A DNA stretch of 12,209 bases from Flavobacteriia bacterium (GTDB lineage: Bacteria; Bacteroidota; Bacteroidia; Flavobacteriales; Flavobacteriaceae), in the NCBI GenBank assembly GCA_003973375.1, contig QNYL01000153.1, positions 1 through 12,209 on the forward strand. Direction: 5' to 3'. A model generated the notes under the pieces. That model did not search any database. It was not told the origin of the DNA and saw nothing but the letters and a program-made list of their open reading frames with translations. A program made the translations under genes and the position numbers. This document shows positions 6,363 through 12,209 of the stretch, one piece after another. Position 1 is the first letter of the stretch, and every line of letters starts with the position of its first letter.

Positions 6363-9300
6363 ATGAAGAACCGTTTAACTCTATTTTTCTTATTGTTCCA
6401 GATCTTTGCAATCCGGTCAGCATATTCTCAATTGAGATTCAATCATATTTCAGGAGATGAGGGATTATCACATAACACCATTCGCAGTCTCATTCAGGAT
6501 AAAGACGGATTTATATGGATTGGTACATATAACGGAATCAACAAGTACGATGGTTATAGCATGCAACATTATAACTTTTCGAATACTGAAAACGGCTTGA
6601 GCAGTAATATTATTATTACTTTATTTGAAGATCTTAAAGGGAACATCTGGGCAGGCACCACCGATGCAGGAATCAACAGAATAGATAAAGAAACAGGCAG
6701 AGTTGATGTATATTTTAACGATAAACTTTCTCCTGATTATATCAGTGAAGTTACCGAATTCTTTCAAGATAAATCAGGAGTAATGTTTTTCCAGCATAAT
6801 AACGGGATCAAGGTTTTTGAGGTTGATGATGATGGTAAACTTTTGTTTAAAAAAGTAATAACTTCTGTAAAAGGGAAAGCACTGCAAATACAAAATATAA
6901 CGCGATCTGAAGATGGTAATCACTGGATATATTCATCACTGGACAGTATCAAACTGAGCAAACTAATTCTTGATAAAAAAAATGATTCCCTATCGGTTGA
7001 GATCAAAGAAACAGATGTACGTTTTTTAAATTTAAAGAAAGAAATTCCTGTCAACATATTTGAATATCCTGAAAATACACTCTGGTTGGTTACAAACAGA
7101 TTAAATCTGATTAAAATTAAGTTAGATGATAATTTGAAGGAAATAAGAAAAGAATATATTGACCTTAAAAATGGAAACAAATCTCTTTTGCAGAAAAAAT
7201 ATGCAAAGTTTAAAATAGTACTAGATAAGAAGAATAACCTGTGGATTGCCAGAGACGATATCTTAATAAAATACAAGCCCGAAACAGGTGAATTACAAAG
7301 ATTTGAAAGTAAACATATTCCGAAGGATATTTATGATATTTATATAGATTATTCCAATATCCTTTGGCTGGGAACCATGAATAACGGTTTGTATAATATC
7401 GATCTTGATAACAATACTTTTTCTAATTCTAATGATTATATTCAGGATGCTGCATTCGAAAAGTATCCCATTCTTGCGGTTACAAAAGATAATTCCGGGA
7501 ATATGTGGTTTGGATTCCAAAAGTATGGCGGATTATTCACGATCAAAGAAGATGATATCATTAAGAGTCATAATTCCGGACAGGATAAAGCCTGGAAAGT
7601 AAAGAGAATTGATGATCAATGGAAGAATATTTCCCTGAAAGAGATCAAGAGGCTGATGAAAGACCGTAGAGGTAATATCTGGGTTGGCAGCAGGGGAGCG
7701 GTAAGTAGGATCTCACAAAAAAAAGGATCAAAAAAGTACAGTATTACCTCTTTTGATAATATAAAAGATAAAAATGGGAAGAAAATTATTAATGCTGCAT
7801 TTGCCCTGGAAGAGGACAAGGAAGGAAATATCTGGGCAGGATACTGGATCGACGGTCTTGTTAAACTGGAGCTTGATAAACAGGGTAAATTAAAAAAAAC
7901 CACAAACTACCAATTCTCAAAGGATGATCAGGGAAGTCTTTCCAATAATTATATCAGGGATATTCTGGAGGATTCCAAAGGAAGGATCTGGATAGGTACG
8001 ATAGGAGGATTAAACAGGTTGGTTTACAATAAACAAGGTGAACCTTATTTTGAACACTATCTGTTCAACGAAGATGACAGAAGAAGTTTGAGTAACAACT
8101 ATGTTCTTGACATTTTTGAATCAAAAGAGGGAGATATTTATATAGGAACTTTTGGGGGAGGACTCAACAAATTACAGATCTCAGATGAGGGTAAGATCAC
8201 ATTTCAACATTATACTACAAAAGAGGGTTTACCCAGTGATGTGATCTTTCAGATAAGGGAAGATAAAAATGGTTATATCTGGATGCAACACGTTAGAGAG
8301 ATTTCAAAATTGAATCCCAAATCAGGAGAGATCAAATATTTCGATAGACAGGATGGGTTTTCTGTAACTGAGTTTAAAGAGAATACGATGTTTTATTCTC
8401 AGAAAGGCTTGATGCTTTTGGCCGGAGTAAATGGTTTTACTTTCTTTTTTCCTGATGAAATGAGCGTTAATACGATTAAACCAAAATTGGCCATTGAAGA
8501 TTTTAAATTATTTAATGAATCAGTAAAGCCTCTGGAAAGAGTAAAAAATCATCTGATTCTTAATAAAGACATTAATGACACCAAAAAGATTGTCCTTCCC
8601 TATTATTTGAATTCGATAGAATTTGTCTTTTCAAGTCTTCATTTCTCCAACCCTGAAAAGAATCAGTATAAATATATCCTTGAGGGTTTTAATGATAAAT
8701 GGCAGTTGTCAAAAGGAAACAAACGAAGATTTGCTTCTTATACCAATGTTCCACCGGGTAATTATACCTTTAAAGTATATGGTTCTAACAGCTCAGGTGT
8801 ATGGATTGACAAACCCAAGCAAATAGAGATTGTAATCAATTCTCCCTGGTATTTAACTCCTTGGTTTATAGCATTATTTATTTTATTAGGCATTTTAATT
8901 TTGTATATTTTAATCAGAATCCGAATGAATCAGATCCGGCTTCAGAGTCAGTTGGCTCTTGAAGGGGCATTACACGAAAAATCAGATGAGATCAACAAGA
9001 TGAAATTACAGTTCTTTACCAATATATCTCATGAACTACGAACACCGCTTACGTTGATTATTGGACCTTTACAACAGATCATGCAGGGAAACGATAACCC
9101 TGTATATTTAAAGAAACTGAATACGATAATGTATAAAAACTCTTTGAGACTCTTAAAACTGATCAATCAGTTGCTCGATTTTAGAAAAGCAGAATCCGGA
9201 GGAGTCAGCCTGATTGTAAAAAATGATGATTTAGTTGAATTTGTAGGAGGAATTTGTAATGCATTTGAGGAAGTCGCTCTTAATAAAGAAATAAAGTTTG

Positions 9301-10586
9301 TGTATTTGCCCGAAGAAAAATCAGTGGATGCATGGTTTGATAGTGACAAGGTAGAGAAGATATTGTACAATCTTTTGTCTAATGCATTTAAATTCACGCC
9401 GAAGAATAAAAGTATTAAAGTAACTTTACAAAAGCGTACAGAAAGCGGAATAGATTACGCCATAATTAAGATAATTGATTACGGAATAGGAATACCCGAG
9501 GATGAACTCAACAATATTTTTGAAAGATTTTATCAGGCAAAGAAAGAGAACAATATTATGAATGTTGGCAGCGGACTTGGCCTGGCTTATACAAGACAAC
9601 TGGTAGAAATTCATAAAGGAAAAATAAAAATTGAAAGTAAATTGCATGAAGGAACCACCTGTACCATAGATATTCCTGTTTCCAGATCGGCTTTTGATGA
9701 AAAATCTATTTTGGAATCACAACTTAATAATTATGATTTCAGATATACCAGAAAAGAGATTGAGGATATGAAAGATCTTGAGGCTGATATACCTGTAGAA
9801 CATGAAAATATTAAAGATTCAGATGCGCCAACGCTTCTGATTGTAGAAGATAACAAGGAACTGCAAGATTATTTATATAATTATTTTACTGTTAATTATC
9901 ATGTGCTGATTGCAGATAATGGAGAAATTGGTCGGGAACTTGCTCTGAAGAATTCTCCTGATATCATTATCAGTGATCTGATGATGCCTGTAATGGATGG
10001 AATAGAGATGTGTAAAAGGATCAAAACTGATATCAATACAAGTCATATACCGGTAATCATTTTAACGGCAAAGGCCGGTATTGAGAACGAAAAAGAAGGT
10101 CTCGAAACAGGAGCAGATGAATTTGTATTAAAACCATTTAATATAGAGATTTTAAAGTTAAGAGTTGAAAATATTTTAAAATCAAGACGAAAATGGATAA
10201 AAAAATACAGAAAAAATTCTGATTTTGAATCTGTAGAAGGGCTTTCGAACAGTTTAGATCAGAAATTCCTTGAGAAAGCTGTTTCCATCATAAAAGACAA
10301 TATGGATAATCCTGATTTTTCCGTAGAGATCTTTGCCTCGGAAATTGCAATGAGCAGATCAACGTTGTTTAAAAAATTAAAATCGATTACCGGTTTGTCT
10401 ACTTCAGAATTTATCAGGTCGATCAGAATAAAGAGAGCTGCAAAACACCTGAGATCGGGAGAATATTCAATAACGGAGGTGATCTTTATGGTAGGTTTTT
10501 CCGATCCTAAATATTTTAGAACCTGTTTTAAGAAACAATTTGGTAAAACCCCAAGTGAATATATAAAATCGCTAAAGAAAGAATAA
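6363..10586 (+). CDS. Hybrid two-component system sensor/response regulator (HTCS)
   Basis: 1407 residues, full length for the family. Signal peptide at 1-22. The periplasmic sensor has about a dozen recognisable beta-propeller strands of the form DxxGxIWIGT (for example residues 47-55, 90-98, 434-442, 485-493, 537-545), fitting two seven-bladed propellers. A Y_Y_Y domain (about 765-827) is followed by one membrane helix (831-853). In the cytoplasm come HisKA with the phosphorylated histidine in NISHELRTP (His890), and a HATPase with N box NLLSNAFKFTP (1003-1013), DYGIGIP (1039-1045) and GSGLGLA (1069-1075). A receiver follows with VEDN (1161-1164), phospho-acceptor Asp1205 in ISDLMMP, Thr1235 and Lys1257, then an AraC-type HTH (about 1300-1405, ending PSEYIKSL). 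Such proteins bind glycan oligosaccharides and switch on polysaccharide-utilisation genes. All phosphorelay residues are present, so it should be active. The likely targets are the genes upstream. The 71-bp leader holds TAnnTTTA-like -7 candidates but no convincing -33 element. Confidence 0.97.
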   Translation: MKNRLTLFFLLFQIFAIRSAYSQLRFNHISGDEGLSHNTIRSLIQDKDGFIWIGTYNGINKYDGYSMQHYNFSNTENGLSSNIIITLFEDLKGNIWAGTTDAGINRIDKETGRVDVYFNDKLSPDYISEVTEFFQDKSGVMFFQHNNGIKVFEVDDDGKLLFKKVITSVKGKALQIQNITRSEDGNHWIYSSLDSIKLSKLILDKKNDSLSVEIKETDVRFLNLKKEIPVNIFEYPENTLWLVTNRLNLIKIKLDDNLKEIRKEYIDLKNGNKSLLQKKYAKFKIVLDKKNNLWIARDDILIKYKPETGELQRFESKHIPKDIYDIYIDYSNILWLGTMNNGLYNIDLDNNTFSNSNDYIQDAAFEKYPILAVTKDNSGNMWFGFQKYGGLFTIKEDDIIKSHNSGQDKAWKVKRIDDQWKNISLKEIKRLMKDRRGNIWVGSRGAVSRISQKKGSKKYSITSFDNIKDKNGKKIINAAFALEEDKEGNIWAGYWIDGLVKLELDKQGKLKKTTNYQFSKDDQGSLSNNYIRDILEDSKGRIWIGTIGGLNRLVYNKQGEPYFEHYLFNEDDRRSLSNNYVLDIFESKEGDIYIGTFGGGLNKLQISDEGKITFQHYTTKEGLPSDVIFQIREDKNGYIWMQHVREISKLNPKSGEIKYFDRQDGFSVTEFKENTMFYSQKGLMLLAGVNGFTFFFPDEMSVNTIKPKLAIEDFKLFNESVKPLERVKNHLILNKDINDTKKIVLPYYLNSIEFVFSSLHFSNPEKNQYKYILEGFNDKWQLSKGNKRRFASYTNVPPGNYTFKVYGSNSSGVWIDKPKQIEIVINSPWYLTPWFIALFILLGILILYILIRIRMNQIRLQSQLALEGALHEKSDEINKMKLQFFTNISHELRTPLTLIIGPLQQIMQGNDNPVYLKKLNTIMYKNSLRLLKLINQLLDFRKAESGGVSLIVKNDDLVEFVGGICNAFEEVALNKEIKFVYLPEEKSVDAWFDSDKVEKILYNLLSNAFKFTPKNKSIKVTLQKRTESGIDYAIIKIIDYGIGIPEDELNNIFERFYQAKKENNIMNVGSGLGLAYTRQLVEIHKGKIKIESKLHEGTTCTIDIPVSRSAFDEKSILESQLNNYDFRYTRKEIEDMKDLEADIPVEHENIKDSDAPTLLIVEDNKELQDYLYNYFTVNYHVLIADNGEIGRELALKNSPDIIISDLMMPVMDGIEMCKRIKTDINTSHIPVIILTAKAGIENEKEGLETGADEFVLKPFNIEILKLRVENILKSRRKWIKKYRKNSDFESVEGLSNSLDQKFLEKAVSIIKDNMDNPDFSVEIFASEIAMSRSTLFKKLKSITGLSTSEFIRSIRIKRAAKHLRSGEYSITEVIFMVGFSDPKYFRTCFKKQFGKTPSEYIKSLKKE

Positions 10587-10596
10587 ACCTATCTCA

Positions 10597-10796
10597 TTAA
10601 TTGTTTGTTTTGTCAGCGTAATCTTTCTTATAATTGACACTAGCTTATAGGCTCTGGCTCTGCCATCCATATTCGACTGTCCCGCAAGGAAGAAAACCAT
10701 GATCTTTTTATCGTTCTTTTCTTTAGTGGTTTCAGTTTTAGAAGTACATCCAAAAAGAACCGATAAGGTGAATAGCAATAAAATTGAATTTTTCAT
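10597..10796 (-). pseudogene. SASA-type (sialate O-acetylesterase-like) lipoprotein gene, broken after ~52 codons
   Basis: From the ATG at 10794-10796 the frame encodes a lipoprotein signal with lipobox LFGC (Cys17), a charged linker, then MVFFLAGQSNMDGRARAYKL. The GQSNM block with Ser41 as nucleophile is the opening of SASA/DUF303 carbohydrate acetylesterases (CE6-type), which normally run a few hundred residues. Here recognisable homology stops at about residue 52 (near 10,640). The same frame then carries unrelated codons and ends at 10572. In another frame, ASVNYKKDYADKTNN followed by TAA at 10597-10599 reads like an ordinary protein C-terminus, suggesting that the middle of the gene was deleted and its ends joined out of frame. 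The gene begins 25 nt after the FucP-type permease stop, so the two probably formed an operon. The His/Asp part of the active site is absent, so no active enzyme is expected. Confidence 0.72.
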
Positions 10797-10821
10797 AAAT
10801 TACTTTACAGACAGTAGGTAC

Positions 10822-11166
10822 TTAGGCAGCCTGTGCCTGCAGTAATTTATCATGCTGGTTTGCTCTGTATGCAAAAATGGCAATGACAACAAAACTGATA
10901 AGCGGCAGAACGAATGAAGCATTTACAGCAGGTAGAGATCCCACTGTGCCCATGTCGATAATAGCTCCCTGTAAAGGAGGCATCAAAGCTCCTCCCACAA
11001 TGGCCATAACCAGCAATGCTGCTCCTAAAGTAGCATCTTCACCAACATCGCGTAAAGCAATTCCATATATGGTAGGGAACATCAGCGACATAAAGATTGA
11101 AGTGGCTACCAAACTGTACAGACCCCACATACCTTCTATAAAAATGGTTCCGCTAACGGTAATTAT
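10822..11166 (-). CDS. FucP-type sugar:H+ symporter (MFS), C-terminal fragment
   Basis: About 114 residues encode the last three membrane helices of an MFS permease: around SLVATSIFMSLMFPTIYGIAL, around GAALLVMAIVGGALMPPLQG, and around SFVLPLISFVVIAIFAYRA. The FMSLMFPTIYGIAL and IVGGALMPPLQG blocks closely follow L-fucose permease FucP and related glucose/galactose transporters (GluP) of Bacteroidota. The usual protein is about 400 or more residues, so roughly the first three quarters are missing. The missing part is not beyond a window edge: at about 11,164-11,172 the sequence changes into kelch-coding animal-type DNA. The fragment is therefore cut by the junction, not by a stop or frameshift. 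The protein would import a deoxyhexose or hexose released from glycans; fucose is inference. The gene is followed by the acetylesterase gene on the same strand. Confidence 0.88.
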   Translation of the reverse strand: MITVSGTIFIEGMWGLYSLVATSIFMSLMFPTIYGIALRDVGEDATLGAALLVMAIVGGALMPPLQGAIIDMGTVGSLPAVNASFVLPLISFVVIAIFAYRANQHDKLLQAQAA

Positions 11167-11172
11167 TCCACC
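11164..11172. other. Bacterium/animal DNA junction
   Basis: On the minus strand the protein reads VVIVDNMIFAIGG (kelch) and then IITVSGTIFIEGMWG (FucP-like membrane segment). The switch lies at or next to GGTGGAATA. The GGTGGA could be shared by both sides, so the exact breakpoint is uncertain by several bases. Left of it everything is low-GC and bacterial in content. Right of it codon use, composition and features are eukaryotic. Confidence 0.82.
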
Positions 11173-11315
11173 AATAGCAAAGATCATGTTGTCTACAATC
11201 ACCACACCGAGGCTGCGTCGAGGGGTCGGCATTGGGGACAACTGCTTTGTCTTGTTGGTGACAGGGTTGTACACCTCCACTGTAGGAAGAAGTTCTCTGT
11301 TGGATGTTTCACCAC
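11167..11315 (-). CDS. Kelch-repeat exon of an animal-type gene (partial)
   Basis: Read on the minus strand, the exon begins at 11315 directly after a canonical acceptor: a pyrimidine-rich tract TTTTCTGCTGTCTTGCAG at 11316-11333. The intron interrupts a codon after its first base (phase 1). The exon encodes about 49 residues, starting GETSNRELLPTVEVYNP and ending VVIVDNMIFAIGG. This is a kelch beta-propeller blade boundary: the VEVYNP strand, the P-M-P-T-P-R-R-S-L-G turn and the next IYAIGG-like strand seen in BTB-kelch (KLHL-like) animal proteins. The exon is cut at its 3' side by the junction with the permease fragment, so no donor site is seen. The upstream exon is not in the window. The particular KLHL-type gene and the animal cannot be named. 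Confidence 0.8.
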
Positions 11316-11628
11316 CTGCAAGACAGCAGAAAACATTGCATATCACAGACAAACGACAGTACTGTGCTCATGCTTTGATTGTTAACTGGTACATTACTGA
11401 TTAAGATACTGCAGTCATGTCCACATCTGCATGCATGTGTGAAGCAAACGCGTGTATGTGCCATATATATACTGGGTGTTTCAGGGGTGGGGGTGAGGGG
11501 TTGCTTCCACCACTTTGGTCAATGCATCTGTTTAGGGCCATTTTATTTTACTTGTAGGTGTTCCATAAATGTTGTACTTGATGAGAAATCTCTTTCATTT
11601 ATGGATACATATATTATAAATATGCAAA

Positions 11629-11826
11629 CCCTCCAATACTCTCCACTCAGCTTCTGATATTATCAGCTTCCAGATTCCTCCTATTAGATTTTCAACTGTT
11701 GGTTCCTGTACCTTTTCCCTCTCAAGACCCTCTACCTGCAATGACCTTCTCCTTCTTCTGTGAAGTGGACACTCTCTGGACTCATTCAAATCTGACTTGA
11801 AGACATCTCTTTTTCCAAAACAATAG
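11629..11826 (+). mobile_element. Decayed C-terminus of a non-LTR retrotransposon reverse transcriptase
   Basis: One frame, open from 11629 apart from a TGA at 11761, reads SNTLHSASDIISFQIPP, then RFSTVGSCTFSLSRPSTCNDL, then SGHSLDSFKSDLKTSLFPKQ and a TAG at 11824-11826. This follows, in order, the well-known tail of animal LINE reverse transcriptases: LRSASD..LxIPRTR, TVGxRxFSxxGPxxWNDLP, and SLxxFKSxLKTxLF. Decay is visible: TGC (Cys) where Trp is expected before ND at 11737, and TGA where Arg (CGA) is expected at 11761. The relic lies antisense inside the kelch-gene intron. The rest of the element is not in the window. The clade (jockey, RTE, CR1 or other) is not assigned. Confidence 0.78.
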
Positions 11827-11940
11827 TCTGAACATACCTGCCATATTTTCTGCTCTAAGCTCGTGTCTTTTTCTGCTGCAAGTCCCTGTATATTATCTTT
11901 TCCAGTTGCTTTCGAAATTGTGTATAGTGTGTATATTACT

Positions 11941-11973
11941 CGTGTGTGTGTGTGCGTGCGTGGGTGCGTGCGT
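11941..11973. repeat. Imperfect (GT)n / GTGC microsatellite
   Basis: A run of alternating GT units passes into GTGC and GTGG units and ends at GCGTGCGT. It is preceded by shorter GTGTATA repeats. Such interrupted dinucleotide tracts are common in animal introns and rare in AT-rich Bacteroidota genomes. Confidence 0.85.
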
Positions 11974-12209
11974 TAGAATAGTCTCTCAGGAGAAGATTTT
12001 GCGCTGGGAAAATAATTAGCATGAGGCACTGATGTTGGGTGTAGAAGTGGGTCCTCTTTAGCAAGCATGGATCAGCTATCTGTTCATCCTATCACTCACA
12101 GTTTGGACAGCGTGTATCGTCGTTGTGCCGTCCCCCAGTTGAACACTCTGGGGGTCACCCGCTAATTGCAATCCTTCAATGAGAAATACTAATAATGAGG
12201 GGGATTTCT

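Larger units (their letters stand above)
11316..12209. other. Animal-type non-coding DNA (intron of the kelch gene and beyond)
   Basis: About 0.9 kb with no credible bacterial gene and visibly higher GC than the left 11 kb. Relative to the kelch exon it is upstream intron on the minus strand. It contains a retrotransposon relic (11629-11826), a GT-rich microsatellite (11941-11973) and, near the right end, a short 7-bp perfect hairpin (12132-12138 with 12148-12154). I see no second exon or promoter that I can support. Short open frames here are chance. Confidence 0.75.

Noticed and set aside
10877..11404. Long plus-strand ORF (175 codons) opposite the permease
   Set aside because: It is antisense to the FucP and kelch coding sequence, has no recognisable domain and crosses the bacterium/animal junction; it is a shadow frame.
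11379..11657. 92-codon plus-strand ORF in the right-hand segment
   Set aside because: Composition is cysteine-rich and irregular with no homology I recognise. It overlaps the start of the retrotransposon relic in a different frame.
11595..11789. Minus-strand ORF with an Arg-rich stretch
   Set aside because: It is antisense to the reverse-transcriptase relic, and the Arg run is the reverse complement of a CTTCTC-rich part of it.
12132..12154. 7-bp perfect GC-rich hairpin near the right end
   Set aside because: It looks like a bacterial terminator stem but lacks a T-run and lies in animal-type DNA; likely chance.
11150..12209. Natural horizontal transfer of an animal kelch gene into the bacterium
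   Set aside because: An unspliced intron boundary, a LINE relic and a microsatellite arriving together in the middle of a permease gene fit a chimeric join far better than a selected transfer. It is not excluded without reads.

Overview
The left 11.2 kb reads as a Bacteroidota genome, probably a marine or animal-associated flavobacterium-like bacterium. It is AT-rich. It encodes two cargo proteins with type IX secretion (T9SS) C-terminal sorting domains, a full-length hybrid two-component system (HTCS) and S1-family sulfatases. This is the usual content of a polysaccharide-utilisation locus, although no SusC/SusD pair lies in the window. The right ~1 kb (about 11,167-12,209) does not look bacterial. 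It holds a kelch-repeat exon with a canonical 3' splice site, a decayed non-LTR retrotransposon reverse-transcriptase tail and a GT-rich microsatellite, all pointing to animal genomic DNA. The contig is therefore most simply a bacterium/host chimera.

Layout, plus strand. A 5'-truncated sulfatase resembling GlcNAc-6-sulfatases (1-903) is followed after 7 nt by a lipoprotein sulfatase resembling iduronate-2-sulfatases (911-2518). The gap after it holds a 159-bp MITE-like element with near-perfect terminal inverted repeats (2550-2708) and a strong intrinsic terminator. Next come a secreted protein with two tandem beta-sandwich-like modules and a T9SS tail (2824-4056), a hairpin, a possible 22-residue hydrophobic peptide, a small secreted basic helical protein (4276-4629), a terminator hairpin very close to the next start, a secreted GH5 glycoside hydrolase with a T9SS tail (4741-6291), and the HTCS sensor-regulator (6363-10586).

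Layout, minus strand, convergent with the HTCS. There is a broken SASA-type carbohydrate acetylesterase lipoprotein gene (10597-10796) and the C-terminal third of a FucP-type sugar permease (10822-11166). At about 11,164-11,172 the permease reading frame runs without a stop into the animal kelch exon, giving an in-frame but almost certainly artificial kelch-FucP ORF.

Working together (inference): the HTCS would sense a glycan fragment in the periplasm and activate the neighbouring genes. GH5 and the two-module protein would act outside the cell or on its surface, the sulfatases and esterase would remove sulfate and acetyl groups, and the permease would import released sugar. The substrate cannot be fixed from sequence alone. 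GAG-type sulfatase relatives plus a fucose-type permease suggest a sulfated, possibly animal-derived glycan. The most valuable observations are the bacterium/animal junction with its independent eukaryotic marks, the MITE-like element, the internally deleted esterase and the terminator placed directly before GH5.
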